NCBI GenBank assembly: GCA_041691295.1
Contig: JBEPVA010000190.1
Coordinates: 1 to 7,671, forward strand
Length of the DNA stretch: 7,671 bases
Source of the DNA: DATEHG01 sp041691295
GTDB taxonomy: Bacteria; Gemmatimonadota; Gemmatimonadetes; Gemmatimonadales; GWC2-71-9
Reading direction: 5' to 3'
The translations under genes were made by a program, and so were the position numbers. A model generated the notes under the pieces. It had not been told where the DNA came from. It worked only from the letters and a program-made list of their open reading frames with translations, and did not search any database. Below are positions 1 through 5,933 of this stretch, piece after piece (the stretch's first letter is position 1; each line of letters starts with the position of its first letter).

Positions 1-1
1 G

Positions 2-907
2 GTCACGGTGGTGAAGGGCGTGACGGTCACCCGGATTCCGCGGCAGGCCTACAAGACCCGCGACATCACGGGCGGCCTGCCCCGGATCGCCGAGCTGTTC
101 GAAGCCCGACGGCCGAAGGATCCGGCCACGATTGCCGAGATCGACGGGACGGTCAAGTTCGGCGAGATCAAGCGCGGCAAGCGCGAGATCTACGTCTACC
201 CGATCGGCGAGCCGACCGAGACCGCCGAAGCCCAGCTGTATGAAGTGCCCGCAGGCAAGCATCTCCGGGTCCACGAGGGTGACCGGGTCCGTGCCGGTGA
301 CCGCCTGACCGAAGGGCCGGTCAATCCGCACGACATCCTGCGGATCAAGGGCCCGCGCGCGGTGCAGGAATATCTGCTCAACGAAGTGCAGGAAGTCTAC
401 CGGTTGCAGGGCGTGCGGATCAGCGACAAGCACATTGGCGTGATCGTGCGCCAGATGCTGCAGAAGGTCCGCGTCAGCGAGCCCGGCGATACCGATTTCC
501 TCGAAGGCGAGACGGTGGACAAGTTGTCATTCCGCGAGGAGAACGAGCGGGTGACCAAGCGGAAGGGTGGCCCGGCCCAGTCCGAGCCCGTCCTGCTCGG
601 CATCACCAAGGCCAGCTTGACGACCCAGTCGTTCATCTCGGCGGCTTCCTTCCAGGAAACCACCCGGGTACTCACCGATGCCGCGATCCGTGGCGCCAAG
701 GACGACCTCCTCGGCCTCAAGGAGAACATCATCATCGGACACCTCATCCCGGCCGGATCAGGGATCTACCGGTACGCCGAGATCGAAGTCACGCCGCCTC
801 CTGGTTACGAGGCACCGCCGCCGGCACCGCCGGAAGCGGTCGGAGCTCCAACCCCGGTGGCCGTTCCGGCACCGGCGCTGGTCGGGGCCGAGGACGATGA
901 GCTGTAG
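2..907 (+). CDS. rpoC: DNA-directed RNA polymerase subunit beta' (RpoC), C-terminal part, 5' end outside window
   Basis: This is the last 301 residues of the beta' subunit, open to the left edge in frame 2, so the start lies upstream. RpoC forms much of the polymerase active-site cleft, clamp and jaw. The visible part corresponds to E. coli RpoC from about residue 1135 to the end, downstream of the trigger loop. Recognisable blocks, in order, are ITGGLPRIAELFEARRPKDP, GPVNPHDILRIKG, NEVQEVYRLQGVRISDKHI, VIVRQMLQKV, DFLEGE, LLGITKASLTTQSFISAASF, QETTRVLTDAAI and LKENIIIGHLIPAGSG. These last blocks form the conserved C-terminal core contacted by omega in known structures. After IPAG the chain diverges from E. 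coli into a Pro/Ala-rich tail ending in acidic EDDEL. The frame is intact with no disruption. The gene is followed within 25 nt by an intrinsic terminator, so it ends its transcription unit. Identification is certain. Confidence 0.98.
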   Translation, partial: VTVVKGVTVTRIPRQAYKTRDITGGLPRIAELFEARRPKDPATIAEIDGTVKFGEIKRGKREIYVYPIGEPTETAEAQLYEVPAGKHLRVHEGDRVRAGDRLTEGPVNPHDILRIKGPRAVQEYLLNEVQEVYRLQGVRISDKHIGVIVRQMLQKVRVSEPGDTDFLEGETVDKLSFREENERVTKRKGGPAQSEPVLLGITKASLTTQSFISAASFQETTRVLTDAAIRGAKDDLLGLKENIIIGHLIPAGSGIYRYAEIEVTPPPGYEAPPPAPPEAVGAPTPVAVPAPALVGAEDDEL

Positions 908-928
908 GATCTGAGGTGCAAGACAAGG

Positions 929-961
929 AAGCGCCCGGGACGGTTCCCGGGCGCTTTTTTT
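929..961 (+). terminator. Rho-independent terminator of rpoC
   Basis: The left arm GCGCCCGGGA (931-940), a CGGT loop and the right arm TCCCGGGCGC (945-954) form a 10-bp perfect GC-rich stem. It is extended by A-T pairs at 929/930 with 955/956 and followed by a run of seven T (955-961). It begins 22 nt after the rpoC stop codon and separates rpoC transcription from rpsL. Confidence 0.95.
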
Positions 962-1072
962 GTGAGGCCTGGAGAGGTCTCCCTACCGTCGGTCCATCGG
1001 TTCAAGGGCCAGTCCCATGCCCGAATAAACCCCGACCGAACCTGCCCATCTCCTCACGCGGTACCCAGTTGG

Positions 1073-1101
1073 TTGACCTTTGCTGGAACGCACTCTATCT
1101 T
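1073..1101 (+). promoter_or_regulatory. Sigma-70-type promoter for rpsL-rpsG
   Basis: A -35 hexamer TTGACC (1073-1078, five of six matches to TTGACA) and a -10 hexamer TATCTT (1096-1101, four of six matches to TATAAT) are separated by exactly 17 nt. The predicted transcription start is near 1107-1109, giving a leader of about 50 nt before the rpsL ATG. A dedicated promoter fits the strong terminator just upstream. The call rests on sequence pattern only; no start site has been mapped. Confidence 0.7.
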
Positions 1102-1110
1102 TGCAAGTCT

Positions 1111-1129
1111 GCCCCGGAATTTCCGGGGC
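1111..1129 (+). promoter_or_regulatory. Perfect inverted repeat in the rpsL leader
   Basis: GCCCCGGAA (1111-1119) and TTCCGGGGC (1121-1129) are exact reverse complements around a single T. As RNA this folds into an 8-bp GC-rich hairpin with a 3-nt loop. As DNA it is a 19-bp palindrome sitting immediately downstream of the predicted transcription start. No U-run follows, so it is not an intrinsic terminator. It could be a leader hairpin (mRNA stability or ribosomal-protein feedback) or an operator; the sequence does not decide between them. Confidence 0.6.
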
Positions 1130-1159
1130 TGGTTCATTCTGGGCTCATACGTCAGGGAT

Positions 1160-1572
<413 letters not shown>

Positions 1573-1576
<4 letters not shown>

Positions 1577-2043
1577 GCCGCCGCAAGTCAGCCGTAAAGC
1601 GGCCGGTGCCGCCCGATCCGCGCTACGACAGCCAAACGGTTTCCAAGTTCGTGAACAGCCTGATGTATCAGGGCAAGAAGAGCCTGGCTGAGGGCATTTT
1701 CTACAAGGCCATGGACCTGATCGAAGAGCGCACCGGCCAGCCCGGCGTGACCGTCTTCAAGGCCGCCGTCAACAACGTCAAGCCCGCCCTCGAAGTGAAG
1801 AGCCGCCGCGTCGGTGGGGCCTCGCTCCAGGTGCCGGTCGAAGTCCGCCCCGAGCGCCGTACCGCGCTCGCCATGCGCTGGCTGATCGAGTTTGCCCGGT
1901 CCCGCTCCGAGAAGACCATGCAGGAGCGGCTGGCGGCCGAGTTCATCCTGGCCTCCAAGGGCGAGGGCAACGCTATCAAGAAGAAGGAAGACACCCACCG
2001 GATGGCCGAGGCCAACCGGGCGTTCGCACACTATCGCTGGTAG
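1573..2043 (+). CDS. rpsG: 30S ribosomal protein S7
   Basis: S7 nucleates assembly of the 30S head by binding the 3' domain of 16S rRNA and lies near the E site. The 156-residue product is full length. Its MSRRKSAVKR start parallels E. coli MPRRRVIGQR, and the core motifs PPDPRYDSQTVSKFVNSLMY (13-32), KPALEVKSRRVGGASLQVPV (70s-90s), EVRPERRTALAMRWLIEFAR and EDTHRMAEANRAFAHYRW at the C-terminus are all intact. The start codon is GTG, overlapping the rpsL stop as GTGA, with a good Shine-Dalgarno 5 nt upstream, so translation is probably coupled to rpsL. In E. coli, S7 represses its operon by binding the spacer between rpsL and rpsG; here that spacer does not exist, so such feedback would need another site. 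A terminator follows 25 nt after the stop. Confidence 0.98.
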
Positions 2044-2068
2044 GATAGAAGCCGGGCAGGGGGGCTGG

Positions 2069-2107
2069 GGGGCCGTGGAGTCCGATTCCACGGCCCCTAT
2101 TGTTTTT
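2069..2107 (+). terminator. Rho-independent terminator of rpsL-rpsG
   Basis: The left arm GGGGCCGTGGA (2069-2079), a 7-nt loop and the right arm TCCACGGCCCC (2087-2097) make an 11-bp perfect stem followed by TATTGTTTTT (2098-2107). It begins 25 nt after the rpsG stop. On the minus strand the same hairpin is followed by C/G-rich sequence without a T-run, so it is a good intrinsic terminator in the plus direction only. Confidence 0.92.
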
Positions 2108-2250
2108 CAGTCGAACCGGGCGGGCATGAACCAGATTGGCGAATTTGTGTGATCGGCCAGGTTCGGATTGATGAAATGGTCGGTATGTCGCGGGCGGTCT
2201 TGCCCTACTGACTGACTGCCCCCCTGCCCACTCCGCCCCGCTGCCCCCCA
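2108..2250. other. Convergent intergenic region without a gene
   Basis: This stretch lies between the rpsG terminator and the stop codon of the opposing bat operon. No RNA gene, promoter or coding frame with recognisable content is visible on either strand. It contains three tandem ACTG units (2207-2218) and a C-run-rich tract next to the bat stop codon, annotated separately. The weak inverted pair GGGC/GCCC around 2192-2205 has only a 4-bp stem, too short to call a terminator. Confidence 0.6.
2219..2249 (-). other. Potential G-quadruplex motif at the 3' end of the bat operon
   Basis: Read on the minus strand there are four guanine runs of 6, 4, 3 and 6 separated by loops of 4 (CAGC), 6 (CGGAGT) and 2 (CA) nucleotides. 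This satisfies the usual pattern of four runs of at least three G with loops of 1-7. It starts one base after the TAG stop of the last bat gene, so it would be in the transcript. A further run of seven G lies in the final codons of that gene. Whether it folds, or affects transcript ends, is inference. Confidence 0.5.
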
Positions 2251-3993
2251 CTACCAGTCCTTCCCCCCCGCCTTTCCCTTGCGGTTCGGCCGCCCCTCAT
2301 GGGTCTGCAGCTGTTCACGCGCCACCGCTTCGAGCAGCCTCCGTGCCTGCTGCTCGGTGAGTTCCTTGGCAGACTCGCCCTCGACCGACCCATACCCGCC
2401 GCCGGCCATGGCACCAACCACCGCCTGGTCATTCCCTTCCTTGTTGGGATCATCCATGGTCCCTCGGCCGTAGTCCGCCCGCCGGCCCCGGTTGGGTGAG
2501 CCGTCGCCCGACTGATCGCCCAGGCGCCGCAGTGCCAGCTCGAGATTCCACTTGGCCTCCACGTCGTGCGGATCCATTCGCAGCACTTCCTCGAATGCGC
2601 TCACTGCCAGGCGGAGCGGCTGATCCCGGGCATTTTCGTCGGCCTCTTCGGCGGCCCGCACGTACGCATTGCCAAGGTTGAACCGGGCGGCGCGGTAGAG
2701 CCGAGTCGAGTCGTCGGGCACATTCTGGTAGCGCTTGATGGCGTTCTGGTACTGACTCATCCGGTACAGCGCGTTGGCCGCGTCATACTCGACCACGCTG
2801 CCGGAGCCGGACTGGACCGACTTGTCAAAGGCGACGAAGGCTTCCCGGAACTTGTCTTGCAGGTACAGCTTCTCACCGCGTCGGGCCTCCAGTGTGGCGG
2901 CGGAGCACCCGGCCAGCGTTGCGGAAGTCACGACGATCGCGGCGATGGTCAGTAACGCAGGCGCTGCCGGGCCCCGGATTTTTCTGGCGGGCCTGGAGGA
3001 CGGCAGCAGCGTGAGCAGCATTTCATAGAGCAGCAGGGCAATGGCTAATGCCAGCGGCCACTGGAATCGATCGGCATGCTCGGTAGTGCCCGGAGCATCG
3101 CTGAGGGTTCGGACCTCGATCTTCTTGATCCGGTCGAGCAGGGCCCCCATCCCCTGGCCATCGCGCCAGCGGAGATAGGCGCCACCGGTTTCCCGGGCCA
3201 GCCTGACCAGCACCCCTTCCTCGAGACGGGAGTTGACCACCCGTCCAATGTGATCGCGGTGCCACTTTTCTGGCGCCTCGCTGGTGTCAGCCGGAACCGG
3301 CGCGCCTTCCGGGGTGCCCAGGCCAATCGCGATGACCGGAATCCTTTCCTGCTGCAGCTTTGGCGTGATATCTTCGACCGCCTCCGGCTGGGTCTCTCCG
3401 TCAGACAGCACTACGATGGCCCGGGAGCCGTGGCTGCCTTCATGCTCGAAGGTGGCCAGTGCGGTCTTCAGCGCCTGCGACAGGTCGGTCGACGGATCGT
3501 AGAGGTATTCGTTCGACGCCGCCTCGAGGAAGAGCTGGAAGGCCGCATGATCCTGCACCAGCGGCAGCTGGAGGAATGCGTTGCCGCCGAACACGATCAA
3601 CCCAACCCGGTCACCTGGCAGGGCCGACAGCAGGTTGGTCGCGGCCAGCTTGGCCGCGGCCATCCGGCTGGGAGCCATGTCCGCGGCGCCCATCGAGCGG
3701 GAAATATCAAGCAGGACGAGCAGGTCACGGCCCGAATGAGGCAGGGTACTCGGCCGTTCTCCCACCTGCGGGCGGGCCAGCGCCACGATCACGAGAGCGG
3801 CAGCCCAGAGCCGGAGATGGATCCGGCGTTCGCGGAGCACCGGATCGGGCAGCCGTGAACTGCGCGACAGCAGCACCGGATCCCCGAAATCCGCCAGCCG
3901 CCGCCGGCGCTCCCGCTCGGCTCCGACCAGGAATTGCCAGGCCGGGATGAGCAGCACCAGCAGTAGAAGTACGAGCGGATAGACGAAGTTCAT
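2251..3993 (-). CDS. batB: BatB-like membrane VWA protein fused to a lipoprotein-type TPR (BatC-like) domain
   Basis: The 580-residue product is the last gene of the MoxR-Bat operon. TM helices are predicted at about 5-22 and 61-75. A von Willebrand A domain covers about 90-300 with a full MIDAS site: D96-x-S98-x-S100 (LLDISRSM), Thr169 and Asp198 in LSDGE. A third TM is at 311-331. The second half starts with basic RPARKIR (334-340), a hydrophobic stretch 343-359 and the lipobox L360-A-G-C363. TPR-like helical repeats follow (about 366-490), then a Gly/Arg-rich linker and an LTEQQARRLLEA helix ending in KDW. The basic loops 26-33 and 334-340 predict VWA and TPR domains on the periplasmic side. 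In classical bat operons BatB and the TPR protein BatC can be separate genes. The start ATG lies 4 nt after the batA stop. The molecular function of Bat proteins is unsettled; roles in aerotolerance, stress or envelope integrity are reported. The domain call is firm; the symbol is by resemblance. Confidence 0.88.
   Translation of the reverse strand: MNFVYPLVLLLLVLLIPAWQFLVGAERERRRRLADFGDPVLLSRSSRLPDPVLRERRIHLRLWAAALVIVALARPQVGERPSTLPHSGRDLLVLLDISRSMGAADMAPSRMAAAKLAATNLLSALPGDRVGLIVFGGNAFLQLPLVQDHAAFQLFLEAASNEYLYDPSTDLSQALKTALATFEHEGSHGSRAIVVLSDGETQPEAVEDITPKLQQERIPVIAIGLGTPEGAPVPADTSEAPEKWHRDHIGRVVNSRLEEGVLVRLARETGGAYLRWRDGQGMGALLDRIKKIEVRTLSDAPGTTEHADRFQWPLALAIALLLYEMLLTLLPSSRPARKIRGPAAPALLTIAAIVVTSATLAGCSAATLEARRGEKLYLQDKFREAFVAFDKSVQSGSGSVVEYDAANALYRMSQYQNAIKRYQNVPDDSTRLYRAARFNLGNAYVRAAEEADENARDQPLRLAVSAFEEVLRMDPHDVEAKWNLELALRRLGDQSGDGSPNRGRRADYGRGTMDDPNKEGNDQAVVGAMAGGGYGSVEGESAKELTEQQARRLLEAVAREQLQTHEGRPNRKGKAGGKDW
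2905..2994 (-). other. Internal lipoprotein-type signal (residues 334-363) within the BatB-TPR fusion
   Basis: In the fused protein, residues 334-340 are basic (RPARKIR), 343-359 are hydrophobic, and 360-363 read L-A-G-C, which matches the lipobox recognised by Lgt and LspA. The cysteine codon TGC is at 2907-2905. The following residues S-A-A-T-L-E lead straight into the TPR region, as in a mature lipoprotein. The arrangement looks like a complete lipoprotein gene joined in frame to the end of batB. Processing at this site is inferred, not shown. Confidence 0.6.
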
Positions 3994-3997
3994 GGTC

Positions 3998-4993
3998 TCA
4001 GCCCTGTGACCGCAGCCAGGTGGCGGACAGGACGGACTGCAACACCAGCAGCAGCAGGCCGGGAATCAGGAAGTCCGAATACAGCTCGTGGTAATCATGC
4101 AGCTGGGCGATCTCGACGTCGGTGCGTTCCAGCGGGTCGATCTTGTTCATGATGGACGTGAAGATCTCGGAGTCGGTGGCCCGGAAATATTCGCCGCCGG
4201 TCCTGGAGGTCAGTCGCCGGAGAATGGCTTCATCGGAGGCCAGCAGGCGATCGCCCTCGCGCCCCATCCGCCAGATGTATCCATCCTTGCGGGTGGTGGT
4301 ATCAATGGCGCTGAGCCCCACCGCGTAGATCTTGATGCCCAGCGCGCGGGCCGCTTCCGCCGCCGAGAGCGGAGTCGGCTCGCCGGTGTTGTTGGCGCCA
4401 TCGGTCACCAGGATGACGGCGCTGGCCTTGGGGGGAAGATCCTTGAGCTGGCTCAGCCCGAGAGTCAGCGCGGTTCCGATGGCAGTTCCGTCGGGCAGAC
4501 TTCCCAGTTCCACCTGATCGATGATCTGCCCCAGGATCTCGGTGTCAGGGCCGAGGGGAGCCTGGAGAAAGGCCTTGCCTGAGAAGATGACGAGGCCCAG
4601 CAGGTCGCCCTGGCGGTGACGGACGAATTGGGAAATGATGCCCCGCGCCACGGTCAGCCGGTTGCCGGGCTGGAAGTCCGGCGACTTCATGCTGCTCGAG
4701 ATGTCGAGCACGATCATGATGTTGCGTGACTGGGTGTGCTCGTTCTTGATCTCGCCGACCTGTTGCGGCCGGGCCAGGGCCACGCACACCAAACCGAGTC
4801 CAATCGAACCCGACACCAGCGGCAGCGAGCGCCAGCGAACCCGTCGAGTGGCCGTGGTCCCGGCCAGGAATCGCAGGGTAGGCAGGGCAATTCGCTCGAG
4901 CGGAGGGTTCCTCCGGGCCAGCCACCAGCGCCGGAGCAACAGCCCCACCGGCACGATGAGCAGCAGGAGCACCCAGGGATCAGCCAGCCGCAT
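3998..4993 (-). CDS. batA: BatA-like membrane VWA-domain protein
   Basis: The 331-residue product starts MRLADPWVLLLLIVPVGLLL, typical of the BatA/BatB N-terminus. TM helices lie at about 6-20, 57-74 and 306-325, with the VWA domain (about 90-290) between TM2 and TM3. The MIDAS metal site is complete: D97-x-S99-x-S101 (LDISSSM), Thr170 in PDGTAIGTAL and Asp198 in VTDGANN. The basic loop 21-33 predicts a cytosolic TM1-TM2 loop and a periplasmic VWA domain. The length is normal for the family. An in-frame ATG at 5005 would add four residues; I chose 4993 because GGGGA at 5003-4999 lies 5 nt upstream of it and the resulting N-terminus fits the family. The start overlaps the preceding gene by 14 nt, and the next gene begins 4 nt after the stop. 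Expected to pair with the following BatB-like protein. Confidence 0.9.
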   Translation of the reverse strand: MRLADPWVLLLLIVPVGLLLRRWWLARRNPPLERIALPTLRFLAGTTATRRVRWRSLPLVSGSIGLGLVCVALARPQQVGEIKNEHTQSRNIMIVLDISSSMKSPDFQPGNRLTVARGIISQFVRHRQGDLLGLVIFSGKAFLQAPLGPDTEILGQIIDQVELGSLPDGTAIGTALTLGLSQLKDLPPKASAVILVTDGANNTGEPTPLSAAEAARALGIKIYAVGLSAIDTTTRKDGYIWRMGREGDRLLASDEAILRRLTSRTGGEYFRATDSEIFTSIMNKIDPLERTDVEIAQLHDYHELYSDFLIPGLLLLVLQSVLSATWLRSQG

Positions 4994-5933
4994 GAGTGTC
5001 CCCATTCCGTCCGGCGGGCCACTCGGAGATCAGGTTCCGGGCGGCGATCAGGTACTCGATTGATTCCGTCGCGCCCGGCAGCACGGCCGCAAACTTCACG
5101 GCGTCCGCTTCACCGAGCACGCGGCGGCAGCGGGCCAGTGCCTCGCTCGGCGCCGATCGCTGCCGCAGTTGCCGCATCAATTCGGTGCTGGTCAGTTCAC
5201 GAGCCGGGGTTCGCTCCGCTTCGGCCAGGTAGTCACGCACCACATTCGCCACCGCTTCGTAGTGCCGAGCGAGCTGGCCCTGCTCGAGCCAGTGCTCCGC
5301 TTCGATGGCGCGCAACCGGTCCAGCGCCGACCCCACCGGATCGTGAACCGGGTGCGGTTCGGCCGGCACTTCGATTTCTGGAGTGAGCCGGGGCCGGCGA
5401 ATCCGCCTGGCAGCGAGCGCGGCAGCCAGGACGACCAGTGGAGTAATCAGCCACGGCCATACCGGAGCGGGGCTGTGCTCGATCGGCTTGATGTCCTTGA
5501 GCGGCTGGTCTCCGGCTGGCAGGGTCGGGATGATCTCGATGGTGCCGTTCTCACTGCTGAATACCGCCCGCTCCACGCCGGCCACCACCCGCGCAAAGGC
5601 GACCCCGAAGTTGGGCAGTGCCTGCTTGCCGGGGCGGAAGTAGGCCACCTTGGCTTCACCGGACCAGGCTCGATCCTTCCCGCGGGTCAGCCGGGAAATC
5701 GACAGGATCTGAACTCCCCGGTCCCGCGGCCCCACGGGCACGGGCAGGGTATCGAACAGCAGGTCCCGTTCGCTCAGCCGGAGCCGGAGATGCAGGGTGA
5801 CGGTGTCGCCAACGGTGACGCTCTCAGGTTGGCTGGTGACCTCAAAGGACTGGTCCGACATCTGCGCCGCAGCCGGTCGCACCGTGGCCAGTGTGAGCAG
5901 CAGTGACAGCGCCAGCCAGGTCCCCGACTTCAC
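4980..5933 (-). CDS. Short BatD-like protein: signal peptide, Ig-like periplasmic domain, one TM, DUF4381-like cytosolic tail
   Basis: The 317-residue product starts with GTG at 5933, overlapping the DUF58 stop as GTGA, with GGAG 9 nt upstream. This start yields a clear signal peptide (KSGTWLALSLLLTLA...PAAAQ, cleavage near residue 23/24); the upstream open frame is only a shadow inside the DUF58 gene. Residues 30-135 look like a beta-rich domain similar in feel to the first repeats of BatD (SVTVGDTVTLHLRL, later FRPGKQALPNFGVAF). A TM helix at about 158-176 is followed by basic ARRIRRPR, placing residues 177-317 in the cytosol. That tail carries a helical segment (HYEAVANVVRDYLAE, LTSTELMRQL, ADAVKFAAVLPG) like the C-terminal region of DUF4381 proteins encoded beside MoxR and DUF58. 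Full BatD is usually well over 400 residues, so this is a compact version. Probably an assembly partner of the VWA proteins; the family assignment is moderate. Confidence 0.75.
   Translation of the reverse strand: MKSGTWLALSLLLTLATVRPAAAQMSDQSFEVTSQPESVTVGDTVTLHLRLRLSERDLLFDTLPVPVGPRDRGVQILSISRLTRGKDRAWSGEAKVAYFRPGKQALPNFGVAFARVVAGVERAVFSSENGTIEIIPTLPAGDQPLKDIKPIEHSPAPVWPWLITPLVVLAAALAARRIRRPRLTPEIEVPAEPHPVHDPVGSALDRLRAIEAEHWLEQGQLARHYEAVANVVRDYLAEAERTPARELTSTELMRQLRQRSAPSEALARCRRVLGEADAVKFAAVLPGATESIEYLIAARNLISEWPAGRNGDTHAAG
4999..5003 (-). promoter_or_regulatory. Shine-Dalgarno candidate deciding the batA start
   Basis: GGGGA on the minus strand (5003-4999) ends 5 nt before the ATG at 4993. 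The alternative ATG at 5005 overlaps this element and is preceded directly by GGACGGA with no proper spacing. This favours the shorter BatA N-terminus. Confidence 0.55.

Noticed and set aside
1001..1028. Second promoter candidate (TTCAAG, 16 nt, GAATAA)
   Set aside because: Both hexamers match poorly and a much better promoter lies at 1073-1101.
962..1159. Upstream extension of the S12 frame (66 extra codons)
   Set aside because: It precedes the predicted promoter and transcription start, and S12 homologues begin at M-x-T-x-N-Q-L, matching 1160.
2069..2097. rpsG hairpin as a bidirectional terminator also serving the bat operon
   Set aside because: The stem works on both strands, but on the minus strand it is followed by C/G-rich sequence without a T-run, so intrinsic termination in that direction is not supported.
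2207..2218. Three tandem ACTG units
   Set aside because: Only 12 bp; too short to call a meaningful repeat, and no copies were seen elsewhere in the window.
3076..3858. 260-codon open frame on the plus strand opposite batB
   Set aside because: It is antisense to a gene with a complete domain structure, has no recognisable motif or ribosome binding site, and such long antisense frames are common in GC-rich coding DNA.
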